16,592 bases of DNA from Clostridia bacterium (GTDB lineage Bacteria > Bacillota > Clostridia > Oscillospirales > CAG-272): NCBI GenBank assembly GCA_017461825.1, contig JAFTXB010000240.1, positions 1-16,592 of the forward strand. The letters are read 5' to 3'. Made by a program: the position numbers and the translations under genes. Below, one piece after another: positions 1 through 6,988 of the stretch; the stretch's first letter is position 1, and each line of letters begins with the position of its first letter. Below the pieces are notes generated by a model. That model saw only the letters and a program-made list of their open reading frames with translations. It had not been told where the DNA came from and did no database searches.

Positions 1-275
1 TCGGTCGGATTCACCAGCAAAACGCGGCGGTCGGTCTCACTCGGTGTCCGCGTAACATAGCCCTTTTCCTCCAAATGATTGAGCGCGCGTGTCACCGTGC
101 TTTTGTTGAGGCACAGGTGATGCGCAAGCTGATCCTGCGACATTCCCGGATGGTTGCAAATTGCAAGCACAAAACTGTGATGCCGTGATCCAAGCTCGTC
201 ATTTTTGAGCTGCGCGGTACGGTACTGACCGCCACAACGCGCGATCACGTTCATTTTTCGCATAATAGCAGGCAT
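1..275 (-). CDS. MarR-family transcriptional regulator, C-terminus cut by window edge
   Basis: This is the first 91 codons of a winged-helix regulator; the rest lies beyond the window start. The ATG at 275 is preceded by an AAGGGAGGTG ribosome site (281-290) about five bases away. The visible part holds the MarR DNA-binding domain. A helix-turn-helix at about residues 44-70 (GMSQDQLAHHL, then NKSTVTRALNHLEEKGYV) is followed by the wing TRTPSETDRRVLLV (75-88), whose D-R-R is typical of the family. MarR proteins are dimers that usually repress their own operon and release DNA on binding a small ligand. Two tandem palindromes over the promoter start site support autorepression. The ligand cannot be told. 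MarR genes are often followed by an efflux pump or transporter, which here would lie outside the window. Confidence 0.9.
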   Translation of the reverse strand, partial: MPAIMRKMNVIARCGGQYRTAQLKNDELGSRHHSFVLAICNHPGMSQDQLAHHLCLNKSTVTRALNHLEEKGYVTRTPSETDRRVLLVNPT

Positions 276-298
276 ATATCCACCTCCCTTTTTAATTC

Positions 299-327
299 GT
301 TGCTTATGCAACTGTTGCTTGTGCAAC
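299..327 (-). promoter_or_regulatory. Two tandem MarR-type operators
   Basis: Two perfect 5-4-5 inverted repeats with identical arms lie side by side: GTTGC-TTAT-GCAAC at 299-312 and GTTGC-TTGT-GCAAC at 314-327. They are separated by one base, so their centres are 15 bp apart. They start two bases past the -10 box and cover the expected transcription start and early leader of the MarR-type gene. A bound dimer there would block transcription, so these are very probably that regulator's own operators. Confidence 0.82.
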
Positions 328-328
328 T

Positions 329-357
329 ATTATAACACAAAAAAGAAGGAATGTCAA
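329..357 (-). promoter_or_regulatory. Consensus vegetative promoter for the MarR-type gene
   Basis: On the minus strand, TTGACA (357-352) and TATAAT (334-329) are separated by exactly 17 bases, a perfect sigma-70/SigA consensus. The predicted start is near 322, inside the upstream operator palindrome, leaving a leader of about 45 nt before the ATG at 275. The -35 box overlaps the terminator hairpin of the preceding kinase gene. Confidence 0.85.
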
Positions 358-378
358 GGCTTTCTCCAAAACATTCCT
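339..378 (-). terminator. Probable intrinsic terminator of the LysR/kinase unit
   Basis: Read on the minus strand, the arm AGGAATGT (378-371) pairs with ACATTCCT (354-347) around a 16-nt loop, followed by TTCTTTTTTGTG. The stem is short and AT-rich and the loop is long, so termination may be weak. It begins about 25 bases after the kinase stop codon, which is the expected place. The downstream arm shares bases with the -35 box of the next promoter. Confidence 0.55.
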
Positions 379-403
379 CTTTGTTTTTTCTTTCTCGTCT
401 TAC

Positions 404-916
404 TTATATAAATTCAGCACAGGCAGCCATACATTTTTCAAGAGTCTGCCCAAGGCGCTCTTCGCCAACCGAGTCCTCATCTATGATCACATCGGCATAT
501 TTTTCATACAGCACAGCTCTTTCCTCATACATATCACGCAATGTGTAGCCTTTTTGCAACACAACACCTCGGTGAACGTAATCGCCGAGCCGTGCGGCAA
601 GCGTCTCATAGGAGATCTTGAGATAGATCACCCTGCCGATCCGCTTTAAGTGCGACATTGCCTCGGTGCCGTAAACAACACTGCCACCCGTGGCAATCAC
701 GGCACGGTCGATCTCAATTGAGGCATTGACCGCATTTTCCACAGCAATAAAACCGTCCACACCTTGTTCGGAAATAATTTCGTGCAACAGCTTGCCTTCC
801 CTCTCTTGAATCAGAATATCCGAATCAATAAAACGGTACCCCAATTTTTTTGCAAGCAGAACGCCCACCGTGCTCTTTCCGCAGGAAGGCATGCCAATCA
901 GAATAATATTTGCCAT
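404..916 (-). CDS. Shikimate-kinase-like P-loop kinase, substrate site altered
   Basis: This 170-aa protein has the length and order of shikimate kinases, cytoplasmic enzymes that phosphorylate shikimate in aromatic amino acid synthesis. The Walker A loop GMPSCGKST is at 8-16, the DSD motif at 31-33, a TGG motif at 76-78, and R133 in ERAVLYEKYAD resembles the family's late Arg. Some substrate contacts differ. The usual FR..E motif reads FIAVE (56-60), with Ile in place of the shikimate-binding Arg. The GGG loop is GGS, and the lid RPLL motif is RGVVL. It may be a divergent shikimate kinase or a paralogue with another substrate. A longer frame runs to 973, but only the ATG at 916 has a ribosome site. 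It follows the LysR gene by 46 nt and is probably co-transcribed with it. No other shikimate-pathway gene is in the window. Confidence 0.85.
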   Translation of the reverse strand: MANIILIGMPSCGKSTVGVLLAKKLGYRFIDSDILIQEREGKLLHEIISEQGVDGFIAVENAVNASIEIDRAVIATGGSVVYGTEAMSHLKRIGRVIYLKISYETLAARLGDYVHRGVVLQKGYTLRDMYEERAVLYEKYADVIIDEDSVGEERLGQTLEKCMAACAEFI

Positions 917-921
917 GATAG

Positions 922-928
922 CCTCTTT
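922..928 (-). promoter_or_regulatory. Ribosome binding site fixing the kinase start
   Basis: AAAGAGG on the minus strand ends five bases before the ATG at 916. The upstream in-frame ATGs at 931 and 973 have no such site, and the conserved family sequence begins at MANIILIG, so 916 is preferred. Confidence 0.7.
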
Positions 929-962
929 CATAAAATCATAAAAAATCTGCAATTGCCAGATA

Positions 963-1877
963 TCAGTGTTCAAGGATGCTTGACATGATCCGTATCAGCG
1001 TTTCGACCTCCGGCGTGATCTTTTGCGCGTTTTTATATGCCATCACATACTGGCGAGCATTTTGCGAAGAGCGAAAACGGTAGTACAAGGGCTTGTCCGG
1101 ATCGTTTGTATTGACCAACACCTCCGGGACAAAACCCACGCCAAGCCCTTTACTGATCATAGCATCAATGGTGTCCCAGTCGTCGCTTTTAAACACGATA
1201 TTGGGCTTAAAGCCGTACTCCTCGCAGATCTTCACGCCTGCCGTGGTAAAGCGTTGCTTATCCTTGAGAAAAACGAAAGGCATGTTGCGAAAAAGGTCGA
1301 GCTCCACCATGGGGATGTCCGATCCGATAATGGGCGGCAGCTTTGGCACCAGCGCACAATTTCTCGGCACGGCAATATAGATCTTTTCCTCAAACACCGG
1401 CTTATATTTGAGATTCTTGTGCTTGAGAGGCAACGGTAAAAAGCAAAAATCAATGTTGTTTTCGAGCACCGAAATTTCAAGTTCCACCGAGGAATGCTCC
1501 ATGATCGAAACATCCACGGTGGGACACTCCTGCTTAAAATTGGAGATCAGCTTGGGAAGATAATACCTGCCGTAAAAGGGAGAAATCCCAAAATTGATCG
1601 TTTTTTTTGCACCCGAGATCAGATTTTGCATATTTTTTTCAAAGGTGTCAGACATATTCAGCAAATTGGTTGCCTCCCGCACAAAATATTCGCCCTCGGG
1701 AGTAAGCTTGAGGGAGGGAGATTGACGGTCAAACAACACCAACCCCAACTTGCCCTCCAGCTTTTTAATGGCAAGACTGAGCGAAGGTTGACTGATATAA
1801 AGTGCCTTTGCCGCCTTGGTAAAGTTCCCAAACATTGCCAGCGTCACCACGTATTTCATTTCAAACAATTGTATCAC
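963..1877 (-). CDS. LysR-family transcriptional regulator
   Basis: At 304 aa this is the usual length for a LysR-type regulator. The N-terminal winged helix-turn-helix covers about residues 6-65. It contains GNFTKAAKALYISQPSLSLA as the recognition region and the typical LEGKLGLVLFDR and LTPEGEYF segments. The remainder (about 93-300) is the periplasmic-binding-protein-like effector domain, starting at INFGISPFYGRYYLPKL. I use the GTG start at 1877 because the family normally has a few residues before the first helix and an AGGTGG site lies nine bases upstream; the ATG at 1859 is the alternative. LysR proteins are usually tetramers that activate a target on binding a small effector. Here the gene is codirectional with the following kinase rather than divergent from a target, so its regulon is unknown. 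It may respond to an intermediate linked to that kinase. Confidence 0.93.
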   Translation of the reverse strand: MIQLFEMKYVVTLAMFGNFTKAAKALYISQPSLSLAIKKLEGKLGLVLFDRQSPSLKLTPEGEYFVREATNLLNMSDTFEKNMQNLISGAKKTINFGISPFYGRYYLPKLISNFKQECPTVDVSIMEHSSVELEISVLENNIDFCFLPLPLKHKNLKYKPVFEEKIYIAVPRNCALVPKLPPIIGSDIPMVELDLFRNMPFVFLKDKQRFTTAGVKICEEYGFKPNIVFKSDDWDTIDAMISKGLGVGFVPEVLVNTNDPDKPLYYRFRSSQNARQYVMAYKNAQKITPEVETLIRIMSSILEH

Positions 1878-1950
1878 GGCAACTCACCACCTTTTCTGTA
1901 TTCCCGCCCATTTCTCGTCCACTACCGTAATTTCGCAAAGCGCTACAACC

Positions 1951-1979
1951 ATTATAGTGGATTTATCGAAAAATGTCAA
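1951..1979 (-). promoter_or_regulatory. Consensus promoter for the LysR/kinase unit
   Basis: TTGACA (1979-1974) and TATAAT (1956-1951) on the minus strand are 17 bases apart. The start should fall near 1944, giving a leader of about 65 nt before the GTG at 1877. The gap between this unit and the upstream MBL gene (1878-2026) otherwise shows no convincing terminator, so some readthrough from the upstream operon is possible. Confidence 0.8.
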
Positions 1980-2026
1980 TAATAATCTCAATATTTTACC
2001 ATGGGAATTTTACCCGAACGGGCAGA

Positions 2027-3748
2027 TCAGCCGTTTGCATCTTTGTTATATTGCACGGTATAAGGCAATGTCAGCGTGATTCCATCCTCGCCGGCGATAT
2101 AGAGATCCTTACAGAGTGACAAAAGATGCTGGTTATACGCACGTGCCGCCAGGTTGTCTCCGCCGCTGCCGTAGTCCTTCCGGCCCCCCGGCCACAGCAC
2201 GGTGTCCGCCTTGATCTGGCTGTAAAGCGCGACCGTACCGCCGTTTCTGCCGTGATGCGATGCCTGCACAAAATCGCTCTTCAGGTAAAAATTGGTGTAC
2301 ATCGCGGTGAGAATACTGCTGCTGTCGGTATATTCGTCACCAAGACACATGACGGTCTGTCCGCCAAGCGTCACACGGAATACAAGCGATGCGCTGTTTG
2401 CATCCCCAAACGTCTTGGGATACAGATCCTCCGCCGTATAAAGCATTTCGATCTTTGCGTCACCAAAATAAAAGATCTGCCCTGTGTGCGCCTTAGTGAT
2501 TGCGGTGCCCGTATAGTTCTTCATAGCCTTGCGTGTCGCGTTTTCGGTGGTGAGATCATCGATCTCCAAAAACGGTGCATCGGTTGGAATATTGCAGATA
2601 AACTGCTTGACCGTAACCTTTTTGGAATAATTCTTGGCAAACTGGATCATGGCACCCGCATGGTCACTGTGTCCGTGTGAGATGAACCACGCATCAATAA
2701 CGATATTGTTTTTGTCGGGTGCAAGCTCACAGAGCTTTTGATAAAGGCGATCGGCATAGACCGCCTTGTTATTTCCGCCGTCCAAGACCAGAAAATGCCC
2801 ATTGGACAAACGGAAGATCATGCCAAGTCCGATCTGGTTCCCGTCAAGCTCCAGTCCCAGCATGGTAACGCTCGGCTCAACCACCTTTTCGATCTGCTCC
2901 GGCGCGGTTGCGGGCAGGATACCGCGCGGCTCGGCAATGGCACGGATGCTGCGGTCGTAAAGTCGATAATAGACGTGAAGAGTATAGGTATCGTTTACGT
3001 AGGTGTAAAAATCGTTTCCCGTTGCCGTGTGAGAGGTGTAAAGCGTATAACCCGCTTTTTCTATACGTTGGCAGTAGGCTTGAAAAGCGTTCTTATTCGA
3101 GCGTTGTACAAGGAGCATATAAGCTCCATCTGCGGCATCAATGATCTGCACGTCGCCCTCGCCCTCAAACCGAGGCATAGCCGACACGGTTTTTGTGATC
3201 GAACGTGTGACATTCAGTTCGCTTTCGGCAATCGAAAAACTTCCCTTAGCACCCTTTTTCAAGGCAATATTGGAAAAATACCCACATCCCTGTGCCGTAA
3301 CAGCATCGTCAAACGCGACCACAACGATCTTATTTCCGCACACTCGTATGATAAAATCGCCGTAAGCGCACTCGGAAAGGACCTCTTTTGATTCCGCGTA
3401 ATCGGTCTTGCCGACAAGGATCTCCTTTTTCTCCGAAATGTCGCCCTTTTCTGTCAGCGTTGAGAGATCCGACATGACCTGCAATTCAACACCCGTGATG
3501 TTTTTGATGGCATTACGCATGGAAAGCACCGCCGACGCCACCGTGTCGGATGCCGTTTCCGAGCGCACAATTCGGTATTCCGATGCGCCGTCCGCAATGA
3601 TCTCAAGGATGCGTTCCGCCGCATCGGTCTCGCCCTCGGTAAGAGATGTGTCTCCCGTTCCCGACTCGGATTTTTCGCTATCCCCGCAGGAAACAAGCAT
3701 TGCAAACATCAAAAGTGCAAGAAGCACAATCATTATTTTTTTGAACAT
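2027..3748 (-). CDS. Lipoprotein with metallo-beta-lactamase-fold hydrolase domain
   Basis: This 573-aa protein begins with a lipoprotein signal: a KK charge, a hydrophobic core, and a lipobox LVSC with Cys21. It is therefore probably anchored outside the membrane. Residues 45-180 resemble the N-terminal accessory domain of alpha-glucuronidase-like proteins (EYRIVRSETASDTVASA, then EILVGKTDY); I am moderately sure of this. Residues 295-565 form an MBL-fold domain related to the ComEC/Rec2-type group. It has VLDGG (321-325), the metal motif SHGHSDHAG with H358, H360, D362 and H363, then LGDE with D471, and ASHHG with H498-H499. The metal ligands look complete, so a hydrolase is expected; its substrate is unknown. 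Its ATG directly follows the lacZ stop codon, and its GGAGG site lies inside the end of lacZ, so translation is probably coupled. Confidence 0.9.
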   Translation of the reverse strand: MFKKIMIVLLALLMFAMLVSCGDSEKSESGTGDTSLTEGETDAAERILEIIADGASEYRIVRSETASDTVASAVLSMRNAIKNITGVELQVMSDLSTLTEKGDISEKKEILVGKTDYAESKEVLSECAYGDFIIRVCGNKIVVVAFDDAVTAQGCGYFSNIALKKGAKGSFSIAESELNVTRSITKTVSAMPRFEGEGDVQIIDAADGAYMLLVQRSNKNAFQAYCQRIEKAGYTLYTSHTATGNDFYTYVNDTYTLHVYYRLYDRSIRAIAEPRGILPATAPEQIEKVVEPSVTMLGLELDGNQIGLGMIFRLSNGHFLVLDGGNNKAVYADRLYQKLCELAPDKNNIVIDAWFISHGHSDHAGAMIQFAKNYSKKVTVKQFICNIPTDAPFLEIDDLTTENATRKAMKNYTGTAITKAHTGQIFYFGDAKIEMLYTAEDLYPKTFGDANSASLVFRVTLGGQTVMCLGDEYTDSSSILTAMYTNFYLKSDFVQASHHGRNGGTVALYSQIKADTVLWPGGRKDYGSGGDNLAARAYNQHLLSLCKDLYIAGEDGITLTLPYTVQYNKDANG

Positions 3749-6700
3749 TTATTCTGCCTCCGTTCGGTTTTGATAGAGCTCGGCAAAGGGATCGACATCA
3801 TTGCCAAGCACAGGTTTGAGACGAATATGAAAGGTCATTTTCTCCTCGTTCAGCGCATATTCAGGAGCCAATTCCGGACCGCAGGAGTGAGAACCGATGC
3901 CGTTGTGTCTGTAATCAAGGTTGACAACGGTCTCCTTCAGCGGTACAAGCTCAAAATCGTGCTTTGCCGCCGTCAGCATCCGCGAGGTGTAGTGCGAACA
4001 GTTGACGCTAAAGGGCGTCTCCACGCCAAGGCAAAGCAAGCCCAGACCTGTGAGATCCGACACAAGTGCCCAGCGCGTATCCGCGTGCGCCATATTCTCC
4101 TGCGGCTTGAGATAATGCTCAAAATGCGCACCGACACTGCTTTCAAAGCGTCCCAAGCGCGATGCGTGATGCTTATCGATATAGCTTTCATATGGACCAA
4201 TGCCAAAATAAGAAAACCTTTCGTTACCCTCTGGCATACGGAATTCAACTCCAAAGCGAGGCAGGGGCGGAAGCCCCTTTTTGACATGCGCGTGATAGGT
4301 TACGGTCAAACCCTCGCTCCCCAAGAAGCGATACTCGGCATCGATATGCATGATCGGAAGAGAGCCCGGAACCGCATAAATATACTCTCCGCGTATCCTG
4401 CAAAGCGCATCCCCCTTTTCCAGTATCTCACAGCGTCGGCAGTACAGCAAGGCACTCTCAAAGCCTGCCGCCTTGATCTCCTTGGCGCTTCTGCGGTCAT
4501 TGTCAAGAGAGGCGCGCCAGATCACGGGCGTAATCGGTGATGCGAGCATCTCCTTTCCACTTGCAATCATCGAAACAGGCAGTCCGTTTACAAGATCAAA
4601 GCCAAAGTACGTATCCCCGCTTTGCACATACAAAACACCGTCCTTTTGCTCATAGCAAAATGCGGGGGATGCCTTGCAAGTGATCGCATCAAGTGCGGGG
4701 AGCGCCTCGCTTTTGAGGATCCTCTGCTCCCATCCAAGCTCGTGCCCATAGGGAGCCCATGGCAAGGTCTTGTTGGTACGCAAGGAAAGGTTGAGACAAA
4801 CCGTGTCGCTCGATTTGCCGTATCGCAACGGAAAATCCAAAACAAAGCGTTTTTCCGATTGCGGAAGGATCCCGATCGAGCAAAATCTCTGCTCGTGCAC
4901 GATCCGTCCGTTGCACTCCAACGTGCAGTAGAGGTCAACATCGTCCATCGCCTCAAAGAAACGGCGGCTCTTGACGGTAAAGCTGTTCTGCGATAGGTCT
5001 ACGTCGGTCAGAGCGAAAGGCTTTACCACCTGCTTGTATTCCAAAAGTCCCATGTGAGGCGTGCGGTCGGGATAGACCATGCCGTCCATGCAGTAGTTTC
5101 CGTCATGGATCTCTTGCCCCATATCACCGCCGTAGAGATAGCGCGGAGCGGTATAGCGACTGTCTCCGCTCGCCACGGCGTGGTCGCAAAATTCCCACAC
5201 GCATCCGCCAAAAAAGCCGTCCTCGCGCCAGATGAGATCCCAATAGTCCGAAAGATCTCCGGGGCTGTTGCCCATCGCGTGCGAATATTCGCAAAGAAAT
5301 AAAGGTTTTTGGCAGGAGCTCGTGGGCGAGAGAAACTCACTCATACAAAGCTCGGGCGAAGGGTACATACGGCTTTCGATGTCCACATAATCACACCGCA
5401 TCTGCGTTTCGGGAGTAGCATCTCCACCCACAAAATCCGAGCTGTAAAACCGCGAGCTCTCCTCGGAGTGAACGATGCACTCGGGCATACGCTCATGCAG
5501 GTACTGATAGATGGCACGGTAATTGCACCCCGAGCCCGCCTCGTTGCCCATCGACCAAATGATGACCGAGGGGTGATTCTTATCGCGCTCAAACAGATGC
5601 TCGGCACGGTCGAGATACGCCGCCTCCCATTCGGGATCGTCGGTCAGTCGGCTCCAGTCGCCAAGCCTGCGGAAGCCGTGCGTTTCCAGATCGTTTTCGG
5701 CGCAAACGTAGAGCCCCAAGCGATCGCACAGCTCCACGAGCCTCGGATCGTTTGGATAGTGGCTGGTGCGGATCATATTGAGATTGTGCGCCTTGATAAT
5801 ATAAAGATCGCGTACCATATGGTCAAACGGCACCGCCGCACCCAGCAGGGGGTGGCTATCGTGGCGGTTGATACCTTTGGCTTTGACCTTTTTGCCGTTG
5901 ATATAGACAACCTTATCACGGATGACGAGCTCGCGGAAGCCAACCGAAAAGGCAATGTATTCATGATTACAGTGCAGGGTCAAGCAGTAAAGATCGGGTG
6001 CCTCGTCCGACCACAAAAGCACGGGGGCAACCGCAATCGAGATCCTTCCATCAGCCCCAACCTCACCCTCTGCGACGCAGGCACCGTTTGGGGCGGTCAA
6101 CGCATAGCTCACCTTGGCAGCGTTTGAAATCGAGATCTCCCCTTCCAAAACGCCCTCGGTGTAGTCGGCAGAAAGACGAGGCTTGAGATAGACATCGGTC
6201 ACACGCGCGCTGTCACGCTCCAGCAGATAGACCTCGCGGAAAATACCCGAGAGGCGGAATTTGTCCTGATCCTCAAGGTACGAGCCGTCGCACCATTTCA
6301 AAACCGCTACGCGCACAGTATTTTCTCCGTCGCAAAGATAGGGAGTGACATTGATCTCATCCATGCAATGGCTCACTTGGCTATATGCCGCAAACTTGCC
6401 ATTGATAAAAAGATAGTAGCAGGAATCCACACCCTCAAAGCGCAAATAATACTCTTTTTCCTCCTTGATACGACAGAAAAAGCAACGTTCGTAGATCCCC
6501 GTGGGATTGTCTGCGGGCACCTCGGGAGGTGTCACGGGAAACGGATATTTCTGATTGATGTAGTCGGGGGTATCGTAGCCGCGCCCAAGCGCATACTGCC
6601 AGCTCATGGGAACCGTCAAGCGTTCTTCCCCGATCGGCACATCCGCCAAGCGCTCCACACCGCCAAGCCGTGCAAGCGACGGAAAATAGCAAAACCGCCA

Positions 6701-6856
6701 CTCACCGCACAGGTTGGTAAAATATGCGGATCTGCCACGTGTCCCCTCTGCGGCTTTTTGCGCACTCTCATAGGGGATCATATACGCGGTGGGCTTTTCA
6801 CAGCCAACATGCAGGATCTTTTGCGTTTTATGATACTCTGATAGGTAAACAGACAT
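3749..6856 (-). CDS. lacZ: Beta-galactosidase, LacZ-type glycoside hydrolase family 2
   Basis: This is a 1035-aa GH2 enzyme, close to E. coli LacZ in length, predicted to hydrolyse terminal beta-galactosides in the cytoplasm since no signal peptide is seen. It has the N-terminal jelly-roll sugar-binding domain (about 45-215), an immunoglobulin-like domain, and a TIM barrel opening near GINRHDSHPLLG. The acid/base Glu is E439 in WSMGNEAG and the nucleophile is E523 in FLCEYSHAMGN. The C-terminal beta-sandwich typical of long LacZ enzymes is present, with FSYFGIGPYESYIDKH and ENMAHADTRWALV. The frame reaches ATG 6865, but its only ribosome site overlaps that codon, so I start at 6856. It follows the LamG-like gene after two hairpins and abuts the MBL lipoprotein gene. 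Exact substrate preference cannot be read from sequence. Confidence 0.95.
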   Translation of the reverse strand: MSVYLSEYHKTQKILHVGCEKPTAYMIPYESAQKAAEGTRGRSAYFTNLCGEWRFCYFPSLARLGGVERLADVPIGEERLTVPMSWQYALGRGYDTPDYINQKYPFPVTPPEVPADNPTGIYERCFFCRIKEEKEYYLRFEGVDSCYYLFINGKFAAYSQVSHCMDEINVTPYLCDGENTVRVAVLKWCDGSYLEDQDKFRLSGIFREVYLLERDSARVTDVYLKPRLSADYTEGVLEGEISISNAAKVSYALTAPNGACVAEGEVGADGRISIAVAPVLLWSDEAPDLYCLTLHCNHEYIAFSVGFRELVIRDKVVYINGKKVKAKGINRHDSHPLLGAAVPFDHMVRDLYIIKAHNLNMIRTSHYPNDPRLVELCDRLGLYVCAENDLETHGFRRLGDWSRLTDDPEWEAAYLDRAEHLFERDKNHPSVIIWSMGNEAGSGCNYRAIYQYLHERMPECIVHSEESSRFYSSDFVGGDATPETQMRCDYVDIESRMYPSPELCMSEFLSPTSSCQKPLFLCEYSHAMGNSPGDLSDYWDLIWREDGFFGGCVWEFCDHAVASGDSRYTAPRYLYGGDMGQEIHDGNYCMDGMVYPDRTPHMGLLEYKQVVKPFALTDVDLSQNSFTVKSRRFFEAMDDVDLYCTLECNGRIVHEQRFCSIGILPQSEKRFVLDFPLRYGKSSDTVCLNLSLRTNKTLPWAPYGHELGWEQRILKSEALPALDAITCKASPAFCYEQKDGVLYVQSGDTYFGFDLVNGLPVSMIASGKEMLASPITPVIWRASLDNDRRSAKEIKAAGFESALLYCRRCEILEKGDALCRIRGEYIYAVPGSLPIMHIDAEYRFLGSEGLTVTYHAHVKKGLPPLPRFGVEFRMPEGNERFSYFGIGPYESYIDKHHASRLGRFESSVGAHFEHYLKPQENMAHADTRWALVSDLTGLGLLCLGVETPFSVNCSHYTSRMLTAAKHDFELVPLKETVVNLDYRHNGIGSHSCGPELAPEYALNEEKMTFHIRLKPVLGNDVDPFAELYQNRTEAE

Positions 6857-6864
6857 GGTTATCA

Positions 6865-6870
6865 TCCTTT
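6865..6870 (-). promoter_or_regulatory. Ribosome binding site deciding the lacZ start
   Basis: AAAGGA on the minus strand has an eight-base spacer to the ATG at 6856. The same hexamer overlaps the first base of the upstream in-frame ATG (6865-6863), leaving that codon with no spacer, so the downstream ATG is favoured. Confidence 0.65.
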
Positions 6871-6899
6871 CGGAAAAGTTTGGTCATACAACACTTGCA

Positions 6900-6926
6900 G
6901 GCTGCCGCAATCACGTTGCGGCAGCC
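6900..6926. other. Perfect 11-bp hairpin between the LamG-like gene and lacZ
   Basis: GGCTGCCGCAA (6900-6910) and TTGCGGCAGCC (6916-6926) are perfect complements around a five-base loop. On the plus strand it is followed by CGTTTTT, the pattern of an intrinsic terminator; on the minus strand, the coding direction, no T-tract follows. In the lacZ transcript it is therefore more likely a stabilising or processing hairpin than an efficient terminator. It could also stop antisense transcription. Confidence 0.7.
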
Positions 6927-6940
6927 CGTTTTTGGGGGAG

Positions 6941-6966
6941 GGGGCAGTGATGCGCCATCATGCCCC
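6941..6966. other. Second GC-rich intercistronic hairpin
   Basis: GGGGCA plus TGATG (6941-6952, with one bulged G at 6947) pairs with CATCA plus TGCCCC (6956-6966) around a three-base CGC loop. It begins 22 bases after the stop codon of the LamG-like gene and lies just upstream of the 6900-6926 hairpin in the transcript. There is no T-tract in the coding direction. Confidence 0.6.
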
Positions 6967-6988
6967 AAAGCGCCCCCGTTGGTTTTTC

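Noticed and set aside
1985..2026. Possible terminator after the MBL lipoprotein gene
   Set aside because: Only short, weak pairings such as GGG with CCC and the CCATGG palindrome are present, with no T-tract, so no terminator is called.
5309..6127. Long plus-strand open frame of 272 codons opposite lacZ
   Set aside because: It lies wholly antisense to a GH2 gene with intact catalytic motifs, and its product has no recognisable domain. It is a by-product of the codon bias of lacZ.
6900..6935. Ordinary intrinsic terminator at the end of the LamG-like gene
   Set aside because: The T-tract follows the stem only on the plus strand, whereas the genes are on the minus strand, so it is listed as a hairpin instead.
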